Source: Aphelocoma coerulescens
Taxonomy: Eukaryota; Chordata; Aves; Passeriformes; Corvidae
Direction: 5' to 3'
Assembly: GCF_041296385.1 (NCBI RefSeq)
Contig: NC_091013.1
Location: 31,133,001 to 31,197,000, forward strand
DNA length: 64,000 nt
Shown: one piece after another, positions 46,420 to 57,964 of the stretch
How positions within the stretch are numbered: the first letter of the stretch is position 1
Layout: each line of letters opens with the position of its first letter
The notes under the pieces: generated by a model
Databases searched by the model: none
What the model was told of the DNA's origin: nothing
Seen by the model: the letters and a program-made list of their open reading frames with translations, nothing else
Made by a program: the position numbers and the translations under genes

Positions 46420-47390
46420 GGGATCAGGCCCAGACAGCATGCGTTTAGGAAAAGTATATCCTGCTTAACCAACCTGATCTCCTCCTATGACCAGGTGACC
46501 CACCTAGCGGATGAGGGAAAGGCTGTGGATGTAGACTACCCAGACTTCAGCAGAGCCATTGATACTGCTGTCCCAGAGAAGCTGGCAGCCCATGGCCTCT
46601 TTGTGTTCTCTTCACTATGGTAAAAACTGGCTGGATGGCCAGGTCCAGAGCGCAGTGGGGAATTGTGTTAAACCCAGGTGGCATCTGGTCGCCAGTGGGG
46701 TTCCCCAAAGGTCATTATTGGTGATAGTCATTGTTTAACATCTTTATTGATGATTGGGATGGTGGGAACAGCTCCACCCTCAGAAAGTTCACAGATGAAA
46801 GTTTCACAGTAAGTTGGGCAGGACTGTGGATATGCTGAAGGGTGGGAAGGCTCTGCAGAGGGATCGGGACAAGCTGGATCGATGGGCTGGGGCCAATTGT
46901 ATGAGGGGCAGTAAGGCAAAGTGATAGGTCTTGACCTTGGGTCACAACAACCCCATGCAGCGCTACAGGCTGGGGACAGAGTGGCTGGAAAGCTGCCCAG
47001 TGGAAAAGGACCTGGGGGTGCTGGTCAACAGCTGCTGAACATGAGCCAGCATGTGCCCAGGTGGCCAAGAAAGCCAATGGCATCCTGGCCTGTATCAGCA
47101 GTAGTGTGGCCAGCAGGACCAGGGCAGGGATTGTCCCCCTGTACTCAGCACTGGTGTGTCCAGTTCTGGGCCCCTCAATGCAAGAAAAATAATGAGGTGC
47201 TGGAATGGGTCCAGAGAAAGACAATGGAGCTGGTGAAGGGTCTGGAGCACAAGTTCTGTGAGGAGCAGCTGAGGGAGCTGGGATTGTTTAGCATGGAGAA
47301 AAGGAAGCTCAGGTGGGACCTTATTTCTCTCCACAACCACCTGAAAGGAGGTTGTGGCCAGGTGGGGTTTGGTCTCTTCTCCCAGGCATT
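46420..47390 (+). mobile_element. CR1 LINE ORF2 fragment, sense, lacking its 3' end
   Basis: The copy covers a large part of the reverse transcriptase. It reads RKSISCLTNLISSYDQVT, then ADEGKAVDVDYPDFSRAID, EKLAAHGL and, after a frameshift and small deletions, GVPQ and the FTDE remnant of the FADD catalytic motif. It continues [27 protein letters not shown] sequence and [18 protein letters not shown] to FSQ, where similarity stops at about 47390. Stops, frameshifts and the ruined catalytic site show it is dead. Unusually for CR1, the 3' tail is missing. Confidence 0.92.
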
Positions 47391-50300
47391 TCCATTTCTT
47401 CAAAAAGACATTTGGAAAGACACAGAAATGAAAAGCCTGAAAATCGAAACCCCTAACTAACCCTTCTCTCCTGTCATCTTCTAGGCAGAGAGCATGGCAG
47501 AGCACAAACACCAGCTCTGCTCAGGCAAAAAGGTCTGATAACTCACAAAATTATGTGAGAAATATGGATGACCTCTGTGAGTACTCTAGAGCCTCCCAGA
47601 AAAGTACACTGTAAGAACTAATAGTGGCGGATTTGTCAACTATATATTCATGCATATATAAAAAGGTTTGTCTATTTTATCTAGTTAAATATGCTTTTAG
47701 TAGGTGGATTGCACAATCATAACAGTAACACTCTGAAACCCACAACTAACATGGCACTTATATTCTAAACCCCTATTTTCAGTCACTTACAACTTTCTTA
47801 GGAAAGTAGCTTTCACATCGATTTATCATTCTCCAGCTGGGACCAGACACAATCATTTTGCCGACGAAAGGGAAGTTTTATTAACATCCATCCAGCCACT
47901 TAGCCAATTTGGAGTTGTCTGACTGAGAAAAAGCCTTCTTCCCTTTTAAATCCAGCACATAAATTCTGAGGGCTGAGATAACTCCAGACTTGTTTGGTTT
48001 AAAAAAAAACAAACCAGCAAACTCAAACCAATTTCACCTGGCTTGAGTAGAGTCTTCATCTGTCCCCTTTCTGAAGAAGAAATAACAAACTTAAAAATAA
48101 CAAAACAGCATTGTGTGTGGCCATGCTCATACATGTGTGTGTGTGCATATGTGAGTGAATATATGGACCAGTTTCAAAACCAAACTGCCACAGGCAAAAT
48201 CTTCAACATGAGTCCCAGGTATTGAAAGGGTCAAAAACACATGCCAGTCTTTAATCTTATCCTCTAAACTGCCCACACAGAGAAAGTGCTTAAGTCTGTG
48301 CTAAACTGGAGTCCTGATAACTTAAAAGAAAGGAGATATTAATTATGGAGGTTGACAAATCTCCTTAGCTTTTTGACTGTTACCTGCACAGTGGTTGATA
48401 AAATGTTCAAGCTAATGGTATAAAGAAGTCAAATAATGATATTGCAGACTTAGGGGTTTATCCTGGGATTAATAAATTGCAGGAGTCCACACCGAGTTGT
48501 TTGAAGGGATAGAAGCTGGATCCTTGAAAACAGATGGCCTTCCTTGTCAAAGTAGTCCTGATCTTGTCTAATCTTAAAAGCTAAGCAGGTCTGGGTCAGA
48601 AAGATTCACCAGAGAATATCTGACGTAATAGGTTGTTACTTCTAGAGCAGGAATTGCTGCTCATAATTTGATAAGAAATATTTAATGATAATTTTGTGAA
48701 AATAAATAAATAAATGCAGAAATTATAGCTAAATTTTATGGTTTTTGTATTATTCCCAGTAGCATATTGCTGGAAATTTTCTGTGTTCTCAGGATGACAG
48801 GAATTTAATACAAGCTTCTTTTGCCTTAATATATGATGCTTTGTTCAAATGGGAAAACATTACCAGCCTGTTGCGGTGACCTGAAGCATGAATTTGAGAA
48901 AGACTGTTCATGAACTAGAGAAAATTAAAAATTCCTGAAAACCCTAGATCCCCTGTATTTACAGTACTTCTTGTTTCATGAGCATTTGCTGCAGCTTGTT
49001 TGGTTGGTTGGATTTTAATTGTATTGAATGTGATTTTGTTGCAGATTTTCTTAAAAAGTGGTGCTGATAACATTCTACATGACCTCAGAACACTAGAGCA
49101 TAACAATTCAGTCCCAATCACTTCTACACATAGAATAGTTTGAAGTTACCTATTGGTACTCTTGACAGAGCTGGGTATGGCCCCAGGAGGCTGCAAGGCT
49201 CTGCAAAGCCCATTTTGAGCATGCCAAGGAAGTTGACAGGAGGTCAGGTTCCACCACTGGCTCCCAAACCATTCTGGGAGGGCAGGCTGCTGCCGGAAAA
49301 AATGACATGAACTCATGTTTAGGAACCTAGCAATTCAGCTTGTGAGGAGCAAATTCCCAGCTTACCATCCTGTATTGGTTTCTGTGGGAAAGCAGCAGGT
49401 ACTGAGCCAATGCTACTTGATTTTCTAAAAGCCAGGATCAGTAAAGCTTTTGCCTTTGGCTTTGCTGAGAGCAGCATGAAGCCCTGGGGCAACTGGGGAG
49501 CATTTATAGGTGACCACTGAAGCTGGCAAACACTGGTATTCAAGACTGATCAGATTAATTAGTCTGTCAGCATGGAAGGATCTGGTTTATAGCCACTTGA
49601 CTATTTGTTATGGGGCTTTTTCTCTCAGCACTGTTAACCAAATACAAATGCTTGAAAATTGCACTATTCATGAATCAAGTGAATATGGAGAGAGTAATTG
49701 TCACTTTCTTAAAATGCAACAATTCAAAATGCTTTATATAAGCATCTAGGATTAGAAAAATGCTGTTCTTTTCTGGTAATTTATTTTATATTGTACTGTA
49801 TGATAGTCAGTGTGGTAAAGACCTATATCAATTATAGCATTTCATTACACAGTAGCACAAAACATAACGTTGTATAATAGTTTGCTTGCTTGAGAATAGG
49901 CAAGTCTATCTCAGACAGTAAAACCCCCCTCAGAAATCCACAGTTAAATTACATCAAACCTCTCATACTGTTGCAATCAAAAAGAGCATTTTTATAAAAT
50001 CCAATTGAGCAAAATTAATTACTTCTATATAAGCCAGGTTTCAACAACAGAAAATTTTACAGCCAAGCTAAAATTTTGTGAATGATTATTTTATGCATGT
50101 CATAGAATTTCTGATGACAAAAGGAAACCATTATCTTATAGTAGTTTCATACTCAACTCTTAAAAAGACAGGCTTACAAGCAAGGATATTATACAAGTAT
50201 TTATATAAATGCAATTCCAGACCTCCCAAGTACATAAGTGCAGATAGATGCTCATGCACAACACACAACTATGTGTGATCACTTTCCCATTTACTGCACT

Positions 50301-51431
50301 GTCCCTCGTAACCCATCTGCCCCACAATATCAGCTCAAAGGTTTTCTAGGAATTGTGAGTCTCTGCAGAGGGTGATGGCATTATTCTAGATAGCAGTCAC
50401 TTGCAAGACCTCATACTTGACTTGCATGTGCCTTTATTTTTGTATTTTTCTAGCTATAACAGAAGCAGTTTTTGCTAAACATCAGCGTTCTTAAAAATCA
50501 TTGGATCTCTTGCCGGAGGTAATGTGGATTCATTTCGTAATTTTGATATGATGAGATAAATGGGCAAACAATAAACTAGTAAAAACCCGAAATACTCTCC
50601 AATAGAGAATGTCCTAAAACTATAGCTCATCTAGGTTTCTGTTATAGAAACACTTTAACAAGTTTTACACAAACTACTAGATAAGGAAAGTGAGTAAGGA
50701 AAATTGCACATTTATTGGAGTAGAAAAGCCATTACCAGAATATAAAAAATATTCCTCAAAAATAAAACCTTTAGTGATTTCCTGAATTTTCATCTTTATG
50801 GCAATACTCAGTAATATGGACCAGCCACAGTTATGACTAGGTATGAAATTTTCATCTGGTTACATGGCCAATTTATAAAGAAAATGTTTAATAATAAAAT
50901 GTTCACATCTGCTCTGCATATAAAATATGACAACAGTCTTTGCAGGAGCCACAAGAGAAAACAAATCATAGCTGTGTGTTTTGCCTCAAAGCAGAAAGGC
51001 AGGTGACCCTGCTGTTTCTGAGAAGAGCTGTGACTGTGGCACCTCACATTTCTACAGTGCTCTTCACATCACAATTTCAACGGGGAAAAAAAAAGCTCTG
51101 CTTAATGTATCCTCCCCCTGGGTACTAAGTCTTGTTGTCCCTATTTATGTTAGAGGAAATTTTTTAGTGCTCACTGGAAAGTTTAAACTCCTTTGTTTTT
51201 TGGAAACCTGGCTCAAGCTGGACCAGTCCCTATGTTCTGAGGCATCAAAATGACTCCACCCCCTTCTACCCATGGGAAACGGCAAGTTAAGCGCTTCTAA
51301 AATTCAGTTTTCATGAATGAAGATAAAAGTAAGGAAAATTCCATCTCTGGTCAATTACTAGACACAAGTAGTGAAAAGAAATACTTGGAACCTCCCTTTT
51401 TTAAAATTAATTTTTGAGATTTTCTATCCAG
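47391..51431. other. Intergenic, mostly AT-rich
   Basis: Contains a short (TG)n run at 48134-48145 and the 5S-like fragment at 48535-48605. The rest (48.6-51.4 kb) is AT-rich with no recognised element. Confidence 0.55.
48535..48605 (+). pseudogene. 5S rRNA-like fragment (pseudogene or 5S-derived SINE)
   Basis: The core cctgatcttgtctaatctt, then aaaagctaagcaggtctggg, matches the middle of vertebrate 5S rRNA, including the box A region agctaagcagg, with C-to-T type differences elsewhere. The 5' side can be extended weakly to 48535. The 3' part of 5S is not clearly present. It may be a retroposed 5S copy or the 5S-derived head of an old amniote SINE such as AmnSINE1. I could not identify the SINE body. 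Confidence 0.65.
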
Positions 51432-51624
51432 TGCATTGTTAGTTCACTTCGGAGACTGGTGGGAAAGGATTTCAGAAAGTATTCCAGACATTTATTGGTC
51501 CATAAACCTTTCTATGAGACCAGAACAAGTCCCAGCTCACTGAGGCAGCAGCATGAAGTCTTGTCAGAAAGAAGACGAGGAGGAGGGTGAAGGAGAGAAA
51601 GAAACGAGTAGTCGGAGGGAGCAG
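51432..51624 (+). other. Candidate exon with strong splice donor, possibly a leader exon
   Basis: A plausible acceptor (ttgagattttctatccag, ending 51431) and a consensus donor (GAGCAG|gtaagt at 51625) bound 193 bp. Inside, an ATG at 51553 with A at -3 opens 24 codons up to the donor in phase 0: MKSCQKEDEEEGEGEKETSS followed by RREQ. The purine-rich GAA/GAG content is typical of splicing enhancers. An inverted CCAAT (attgg) is at 51496-51500. I do not recognise the peptide. By position it could be a 5' exon of the downstream gene, AFF3 in human order. That link is inference only. Confidence 0.35.
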
Positions 51625-53165
51625 GTAAGTTCATCAGCCTGAGCTGAGCTACCCAGAGGCTGCTACAAGCACTGTGTGGTACAGCATCAACAACTGCATT
51701 TGCTGCTTCCCCAAAGGCAGACCTTGATAATACTCGTTTGTGTATTGGTGAAGTCAAATATTAAAATTGACACACTGTAAGAGGGTTTTCTCAACTGTAC
51801 TGAATCAAAGGGAAAAAAAACCCGAAGGTTTGTCAGGTTGAATAAACCAGTAGGATGAAGGGAGCAAAGTGATAAAGACTTAAATCCAAGCTACAGAAAC
51901 AAGCATAAAAACACTTTTTTTTTTAAGTAAATGGGGTGTTGGGTCAGCCAGCTAGTGTGTCTGAACGATGCTTTTGAATGAATGTGAGATCTTACAAAAA
52001 GAGCTTCCCTGATGGAAAAACAGAGGAAAAAGCTGTTGCACTTTCCAATGCAAAACAACTTTGAATGGTAACACCAGTATTGGCATTTTCATTTGATCAT
52101 AGTTCAATGCAGAGGCTTTTCCTTTTCTAAAAATATTTGATGCAAAAGAGTATAATAAATGTTTTGAAAATCAGATCTGTACCTAAATAAGACTATTCCA
52201 AAACATATGCAGCGTTGGAAAAACATGCCTGAATTTGAATAATCATCCCATCAAATAGAATCTTGCTATTGTTTGCTTACTTTAGAAGGGGAAACACATA
52301 CATACTGAGAGAGACAGAGATTTCAGTCTGTCGTATATGAAACAATTCACCTCATTTTTTTATCTATATACGTATGAACCATTGTAAAATGAAAATATGT
52401 ATTACCTTCCTTAGTTAATGGATTAATTTTTAAATTTCAACTGGAAACACCAAAACATTTCCTGTATCTTTGGAAGTTATTTACCAAACAGTAGTAAAGA
52501 GTAGCATAGAACAGTTACATTTTCATAGTCTCTTTCTGTGCCTTGCTGCTTCATAGATTAATTGTTTTCCAACATTTTCACAAGAATTGTAACTGCCAAG
52601 ATTAAACTTCCAGGAAAGTCAGTGAAAAAGTTGATTTCAATGGGAGAAAGTCAGTGCAATTTCAAAAAAAACCTAGAAAATCCAAACCAAAACAACAAAG
52701 CCACAGTGCCAAATCCCAAATATTTTAGAATCTTGCAAAGCTTATAAGGTTATTTTTCTTTATTGTTCATAGAATTATACTGTAAATTTGAGTCAAGTAT
52801 AGTTGTACTGTAAATTTGAGATGTAAATTTGGCCTGATGACTCCCTTCTCTGGCTAATTATCACTGGCTTCACCATTCTGATTCAAGATTATAACTGGCT
52901 CAACTTGTACAATGAACTCTTCTTTCAATTACTTGACTTCATAAAAACCCCTCAGTATTTGGTATTGCTTTTCTTTGCTAAAGAGATAAACAAATTTGGG
53001 AATGCGTTCCAATGAACCATTTAAGTGGGTTCACATCCTAAAATACTCTCCTGTTGAGGTTATATTCATCATCACTATGATATTTAAATGCTAAACAAAT
53101 TTATTCCATAATTTTGCTTTCCCTTTCCATCTTTCCTACCCACCTTCTTCTCCTTCCCCTCACAC
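51625..53165. other. Intergenic or intronic, AT-rich
   Basis: Nothing recognised apart from a short direct duplication: actgtaaatttgag appears twice near 52779-52821. Confidence 0.55.
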
Positions 53166-53240
53166 ATAGAATGATAGAATCCTTTAGGTTGGAAAAGATA
53201 CCTAAGATCATGGTTCATAGTACTATGTCTGCTCACAGAC
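53166..53240 (-). mobile_element. CR1 3'-end fragment, antisense
   Basis: The + strand tagaatgatagaatccttta, then ggttggaaaagatacctaag and atcatggt, is the reverse complement of the CR1 terminus. Similarity decays after about 53215. Confidence 0.75.
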
Positions 53241-56200
53241 TGCAAAACAGTCTATAAGTCAATGCAATATCCATCATGTTTTCAGAAGATATTATGGAGC
53301 CACAGCTTGGTTTGCTAGGGCGTCCTGTGCTTTACCAGAGGCAATCTCAACCCAGTAGAGCATTTCATTTGGAAAGCAGCTGAATTCATGTGGTAGTCTT
53401 AGTGGAGACACTGCAGGCATAGGGCTCATGGTGTACCATGCAAGGAAAGGTCGTAGCGAGACTTTTGCTGTCTTTTACTGCACCTCTCAAACATGGCTGG
53501 GAAAAGTGGTCAGGCTTCCAGTCTCTCTCAAGATCCCTGAGACCTTTGCCCATCTTTTCAAGTGTTCGACAGAGGAAATCCATTTTCTCTGTGAGCCCCG
53601 AATTTGTTAGATTTGAGGTTGTTCTGGTACCTCTGAGTTCTGCCAGTTTGGGCCAGCCACTGAGATCTGGGCCAGCACAGGTCTCAAATGCTGTGCAGTA
53701 CTTTGAGCTGAGGTTAAGATGAACCGGTGCTGTGGCAGGAGAGGCTCCTCTAGGCCCAGTTTTGCTTGTGGTACTCAAAGAAGCAACAATAATGAAGGAG
53801 ATCTGACACAGAATGTATCTCCAGAGGTGTTGAGGCACCTTTATATGATACGGCTTTCATAGTGTTCCCTGGAGTTATTATTGGTTCCACCTACACTAAT
53901 TCACCCTCACAGAGCCTGACTCAGAAAAGAACTAGTGCATGTTTCATCTGACAATAACCTAAAAATTAACAAAAATGAGTGAAAAATAGCTGAAGAGGTT
54001 ATTTTATAATGTCTACTTTCAATAGGAAAAGGAAACTCCACTGTTTTTTCTCTTTTAGCTACATATGGTATTTTGTCAGGTGTAAGTCTCAAACCTGTTC
54101 ATTGAATAAAAAGGTATACTTTCTTAAAAAGAATACTGCAGTACCTGGGCACAAAATTTGTGGAGTGGAACAACCACATCCAGCAGTCTTTACTTGGTCT
54201 TGATACAAAGGTCCTTGTTAAAATGTCAGTAGGGTGATGTTAAACGAACCAACTGAGGGACTGGGTCAAGTTAAGGTATTTTGGCATCCACAAAATAGAA
54301 CAGCACTCTAAAAGCTCAAAAAGGGCTGTTGGAGCTTAACAACCAGCAAGATGTTGTGTAGGTGTGTTTGTGAAAGAGAGAAGCATGCAAGAAAGTGTCC
54401 AAGGAAGATGCTTGCCTGGAACTGGAAGCAGATTTAAAACCATGTGGGGCTGACAGACTCAGCAGGATCTCAGTAATCTTAATAAGCCTGGAAAAATACT
54501 TGCCATACTTATCAAGCCAAACTGACCCCCATTAATTCCTGGTTTCTCCTTGTGTACACTTATAAAATCTAAGTTTTTCACCCTCACTTTGCTGTTAGGA
54601 TGGAGAATTGCTTTATGACACTGAAAATTCTCAGCAGCAGCTATAGCACACTTCTTTTCTCTGGGTGCAGAGTGGTCACAACCTTGCTGCCTATCCACAA
54701 CAGCTGAAGATAGATTATGTCTGCTGCAGAAAAATCAAATCATGATCAAAGAAGCTTACTGATTTATTAACAGCACCTGATTAACCAGCAATGAGTAAAC
54801 AATACTTTAGGGATCAATACCAGCACTACAACAGATAAACCACAGCACTAGACTCTCCCACATATGATGTAGCGTTTGCATGACTTCAAGTACATCAGCA
54901 GCACCTTTGAAACCAAGTCTATTGCTACATCAAGGCCACATAGAGCTGCTTTTTCACATGATTTGCTTTTAGCTCATAAAGATGAATCAGTTTCTGGAAG
55001 AGTGATAACCTTGTGGTAAGTCAATCCAGAATTACGAAGGTATAAGTGAACACTTTGGCTTGAATGGTATCTTTGATATGGAAGCAGACTTTTTAGCATT
55101 GTGATCAGCTCTTCATGAGAGAGAACTACAGTCCTGACCTGTAATTCCTCTGCCCACTTTCAGCCCATTCAAAATGTAGAGTGAGAAGCCAGCACGAGCA
55201 AGAATTGCTTTGTCAGAGAAGCTGGTACAGAAACTTCTTTTACTATTTTTGCTTTCCATTGCATTTCCACCTTTCAAAGATACTGACCTGTAAAATTCCA
55301 AGCCACTGGCAGATGCTGGGGTTTTTTTTGGGGGGAGTGAGGAATTTTTGTAGAGTTGGAGGTAGGATTGCTCTGGAAGTGACTTCTTCAGAGCAAAGGG
55401 TCAAGGGACGCAAACAATATGGGGAATTCTGATTGCATTTTCTTTCAACTTTTTCCCAATAATACCACATGTAATTGAATGACACATCTTCATTTCTTTC
55501 TGTATTGGTGTTAAAACTCTTTACCCTTGCTTTTTGCAGTCACTTTCTTCTGGTGATGATGAATGTTGTACAAATAGCGCAAGCATAATAAATCGGTTCT
55601 TAATTTCCTTCTAGCTGATCTTGGATTTGGCTGGTGGCTAAAAGTGAAGCAAATGTACTAGAAAAATAGATGGTAGGTTTTGATTGTCATAGCCAAATAG
55701 TCATTATGAGTGTTAATCACCAAAAGTGAATTCCAGTGTGTACTTAACTGCACACCTGTCTGACATCTGGAAAATTGAACTAATCCATTTTCTGAAAGGA
55801 ACTCCGACTTGGAAATCACATTTGCATTTGGCAGCATTATGCCTACTATTGTTACAAATAGCCCTGAAGAAGATTAGAATGGAAGGAAATAAAGGCAATA
55901 TCCTTTGTTTTGCGGGCCGTGTGTTTTGTCGTTTTGACAGCACTGGGAGAGAGTTATTTGCCTTGTTTATCAGCACAGAGCTCACATGCAGCACCAAGAG
56001 GGCTCCTGCAATTCTTGCCCCAGGGTCTGCAAGTGAAGAGTTACACAGCAGAGATTTTGAGAAGGCAAAGCTGCAGGAGGATGGGCACCAGGGCTGGGGA
56101 GGGGGTGCAACTTGGGATGGAGGAGTGAACCCCATTGTTTGGTGTGTTCTTCCACCCCTTATCACTGCCCTGGTGAAGGTAGAGCAAACAAGGGAAGGTT

Positions 56201-57940
56201 TCATGCTGTGCCTTCCAAAAGTGTTGAAAACTCCTTTGGAAGATTTTACAGATTAAAATAGCTAATTTGTTAGTGGCACTGTTTCAAAACCTTCAGATTC
56301 ATCAGGTGAGTTTGTTTCTCTTGAGCAAAATGGGGAGAACTACATCTCATGCACCACCCACAGCTTCTCAGGACTCCTTAAGCCCACTAACATCCAAATA
56401 CAGGTTTTGCTAGCTAACCATAAAAGTGATTGTCCAAGAATCAATGTGCCAGAGATTAAACAAACACATTTATCTTAATATAAATTCATCTTATATCAGC
56501 TACTTTTTAGTTTTTATAGCTGTTAATTCATCTACCTGTAAATAAAAGAGTATACCTTCTGTCACTGGGAGTGACAGTTATTATACAATAACATTGTATT
56601 TTCTTTCTTAAAAAAAAAAATCTAGAGAATCTTACGGGCCAATATATTTCTTCCATATGTCTTAGTTGTTTTGTCATAATAGCAGTACCTAAAAAAAAAA
56701 AATTACACATTACAGAAAATGAATCAGGCAACTGATTTTAATTTTGGATTTTTTAGTCCTCACATAATGTGTGATTGAAAGTTTGTGAGGTGCTCAGTGT
56801 GGTTTATAAAACCCTGTCAAGCTTGTAACTTTGGAAAAGAAAGACTTCTTAATACACAGTTTTTAATGTGAAATTACCATATTCTCTCTTAGCAAGAGAG
56901 GTCTTTTTCAGCAACTAAAATTAACTGTTGAAAAACGTTGGAAATGTGCATGGTAATGAGTTCATTCCTGTCAAAATGAAATCATTAATATTAATTTTTA
57001 TCCTCCTCTGAGTGACTCCTGCACCATTTTTTAAGTTAGGAAAGAAGTTAGAAAATTTGCAAGACCATTTCCAGCAATACTGTGTAGCAGGTCTCCCACC
57101 ATCATCAAAACACTATTTTAATGTCTTGACTTCTCCTTTGTAAACTTCTTACTTCACTGTTTAACTTGTCCTCTGATTATTTACATATTTACATACATAA
57201 CTGTAAGGCTGTTAACTTACAGAACACATAGGATGTACAGACCTTGAGATTACCATAAGATGGTCTTCCAAAAGGTTTTGAGGATTTTTTAGCAGCTAAG
57301 TAGAGCATTACATCTCAGTTCAGACTGTTCCCAAAGGACCTGTTTTCACTGAAGTCAATGGAAAAAATCCCATTGATTTCAGCATGGCTGGATAAAGTCC
57401 AAAGTTCAGACATTTACGAGAGGTCTCTGAGTACAGCAAAAAATAGAATAGGAGGATTCAGAGGCTCTTGATTCATTGGAAGATTTGAGTAGGTGTTTAA
57501 TCTCTTCTGATTTTATTACACTTAAGCATAAAACTAAATATAAGCATAAATTTAAATGTCTTTGTTTAAAAGTTCTATTTATTTTAAAAAATCCCACCCT
57601 ATACTACAGCTGTGTTTACCAAGCAGGCAGGTGACATGGACTCTCAGTGACAATAGCTTTTAACAATAAAAAGGTTTAATTTCTGTGTTAAAATTACAAT
57701 TTTCACTTCCCAGTACATCACAAAACTTTTAAAATGTGGCACTAACAGCAGAATCTTTTCAATTTAAAAATGTCCTGGTATTTTTAACTGGATGTACCTT
57801 GTCGGCTTTTGTTTTAATTTGGGGGGAAGGGGAAGGGATCAACTTTTATCCTCATTTAATGCCAACTAAATATTCCTTAGCTACTGAAGTGACTTAATGA
57901 CATGAGTATGTGGTCTTATCAAAGTCCCATTATTGTTCTG
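53241..57940. other. Intergenic, no gene recognised
   Basis: Holds the - strand promoter-like pair at 53839-53884 and a region at 55713-56256 that is open on both strands. I see no CR1 or LTR with definable ends. Confidence 0.5.
53839..53884 (-). promoter_or_regulatory. Promoter-like CCAAT and TATA pair on the - strand
   Basis: On the - strand a CCAAT (53884-53880, within ggaaccaataataactcc) lies about 37 bases before a TATA box (catataaagg, 53848-53839). The spacing is that of a TATA promoter or a retroviral U3. Downstream on the same strand is an open frame at 53838-53386 that I do not recognise. Confidence 0.3.
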
Positions 57941-57950
57941 ACAGTATCTC

Positions 57951-57964
57951 ATTTGTATGCAAAT
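57951..57964. promoter_or_regulatory. Composite octamer (POU) site
   Basis: ATTTGTATGCAAAT contains a perfect octamer, ATGCAAAT, on the + strand overlapped by a one-mismatch octamer on the - strand. It resembles the palindromic sites bound by POU dimers. Function is inferred from the motif. Confidence 0.35.
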
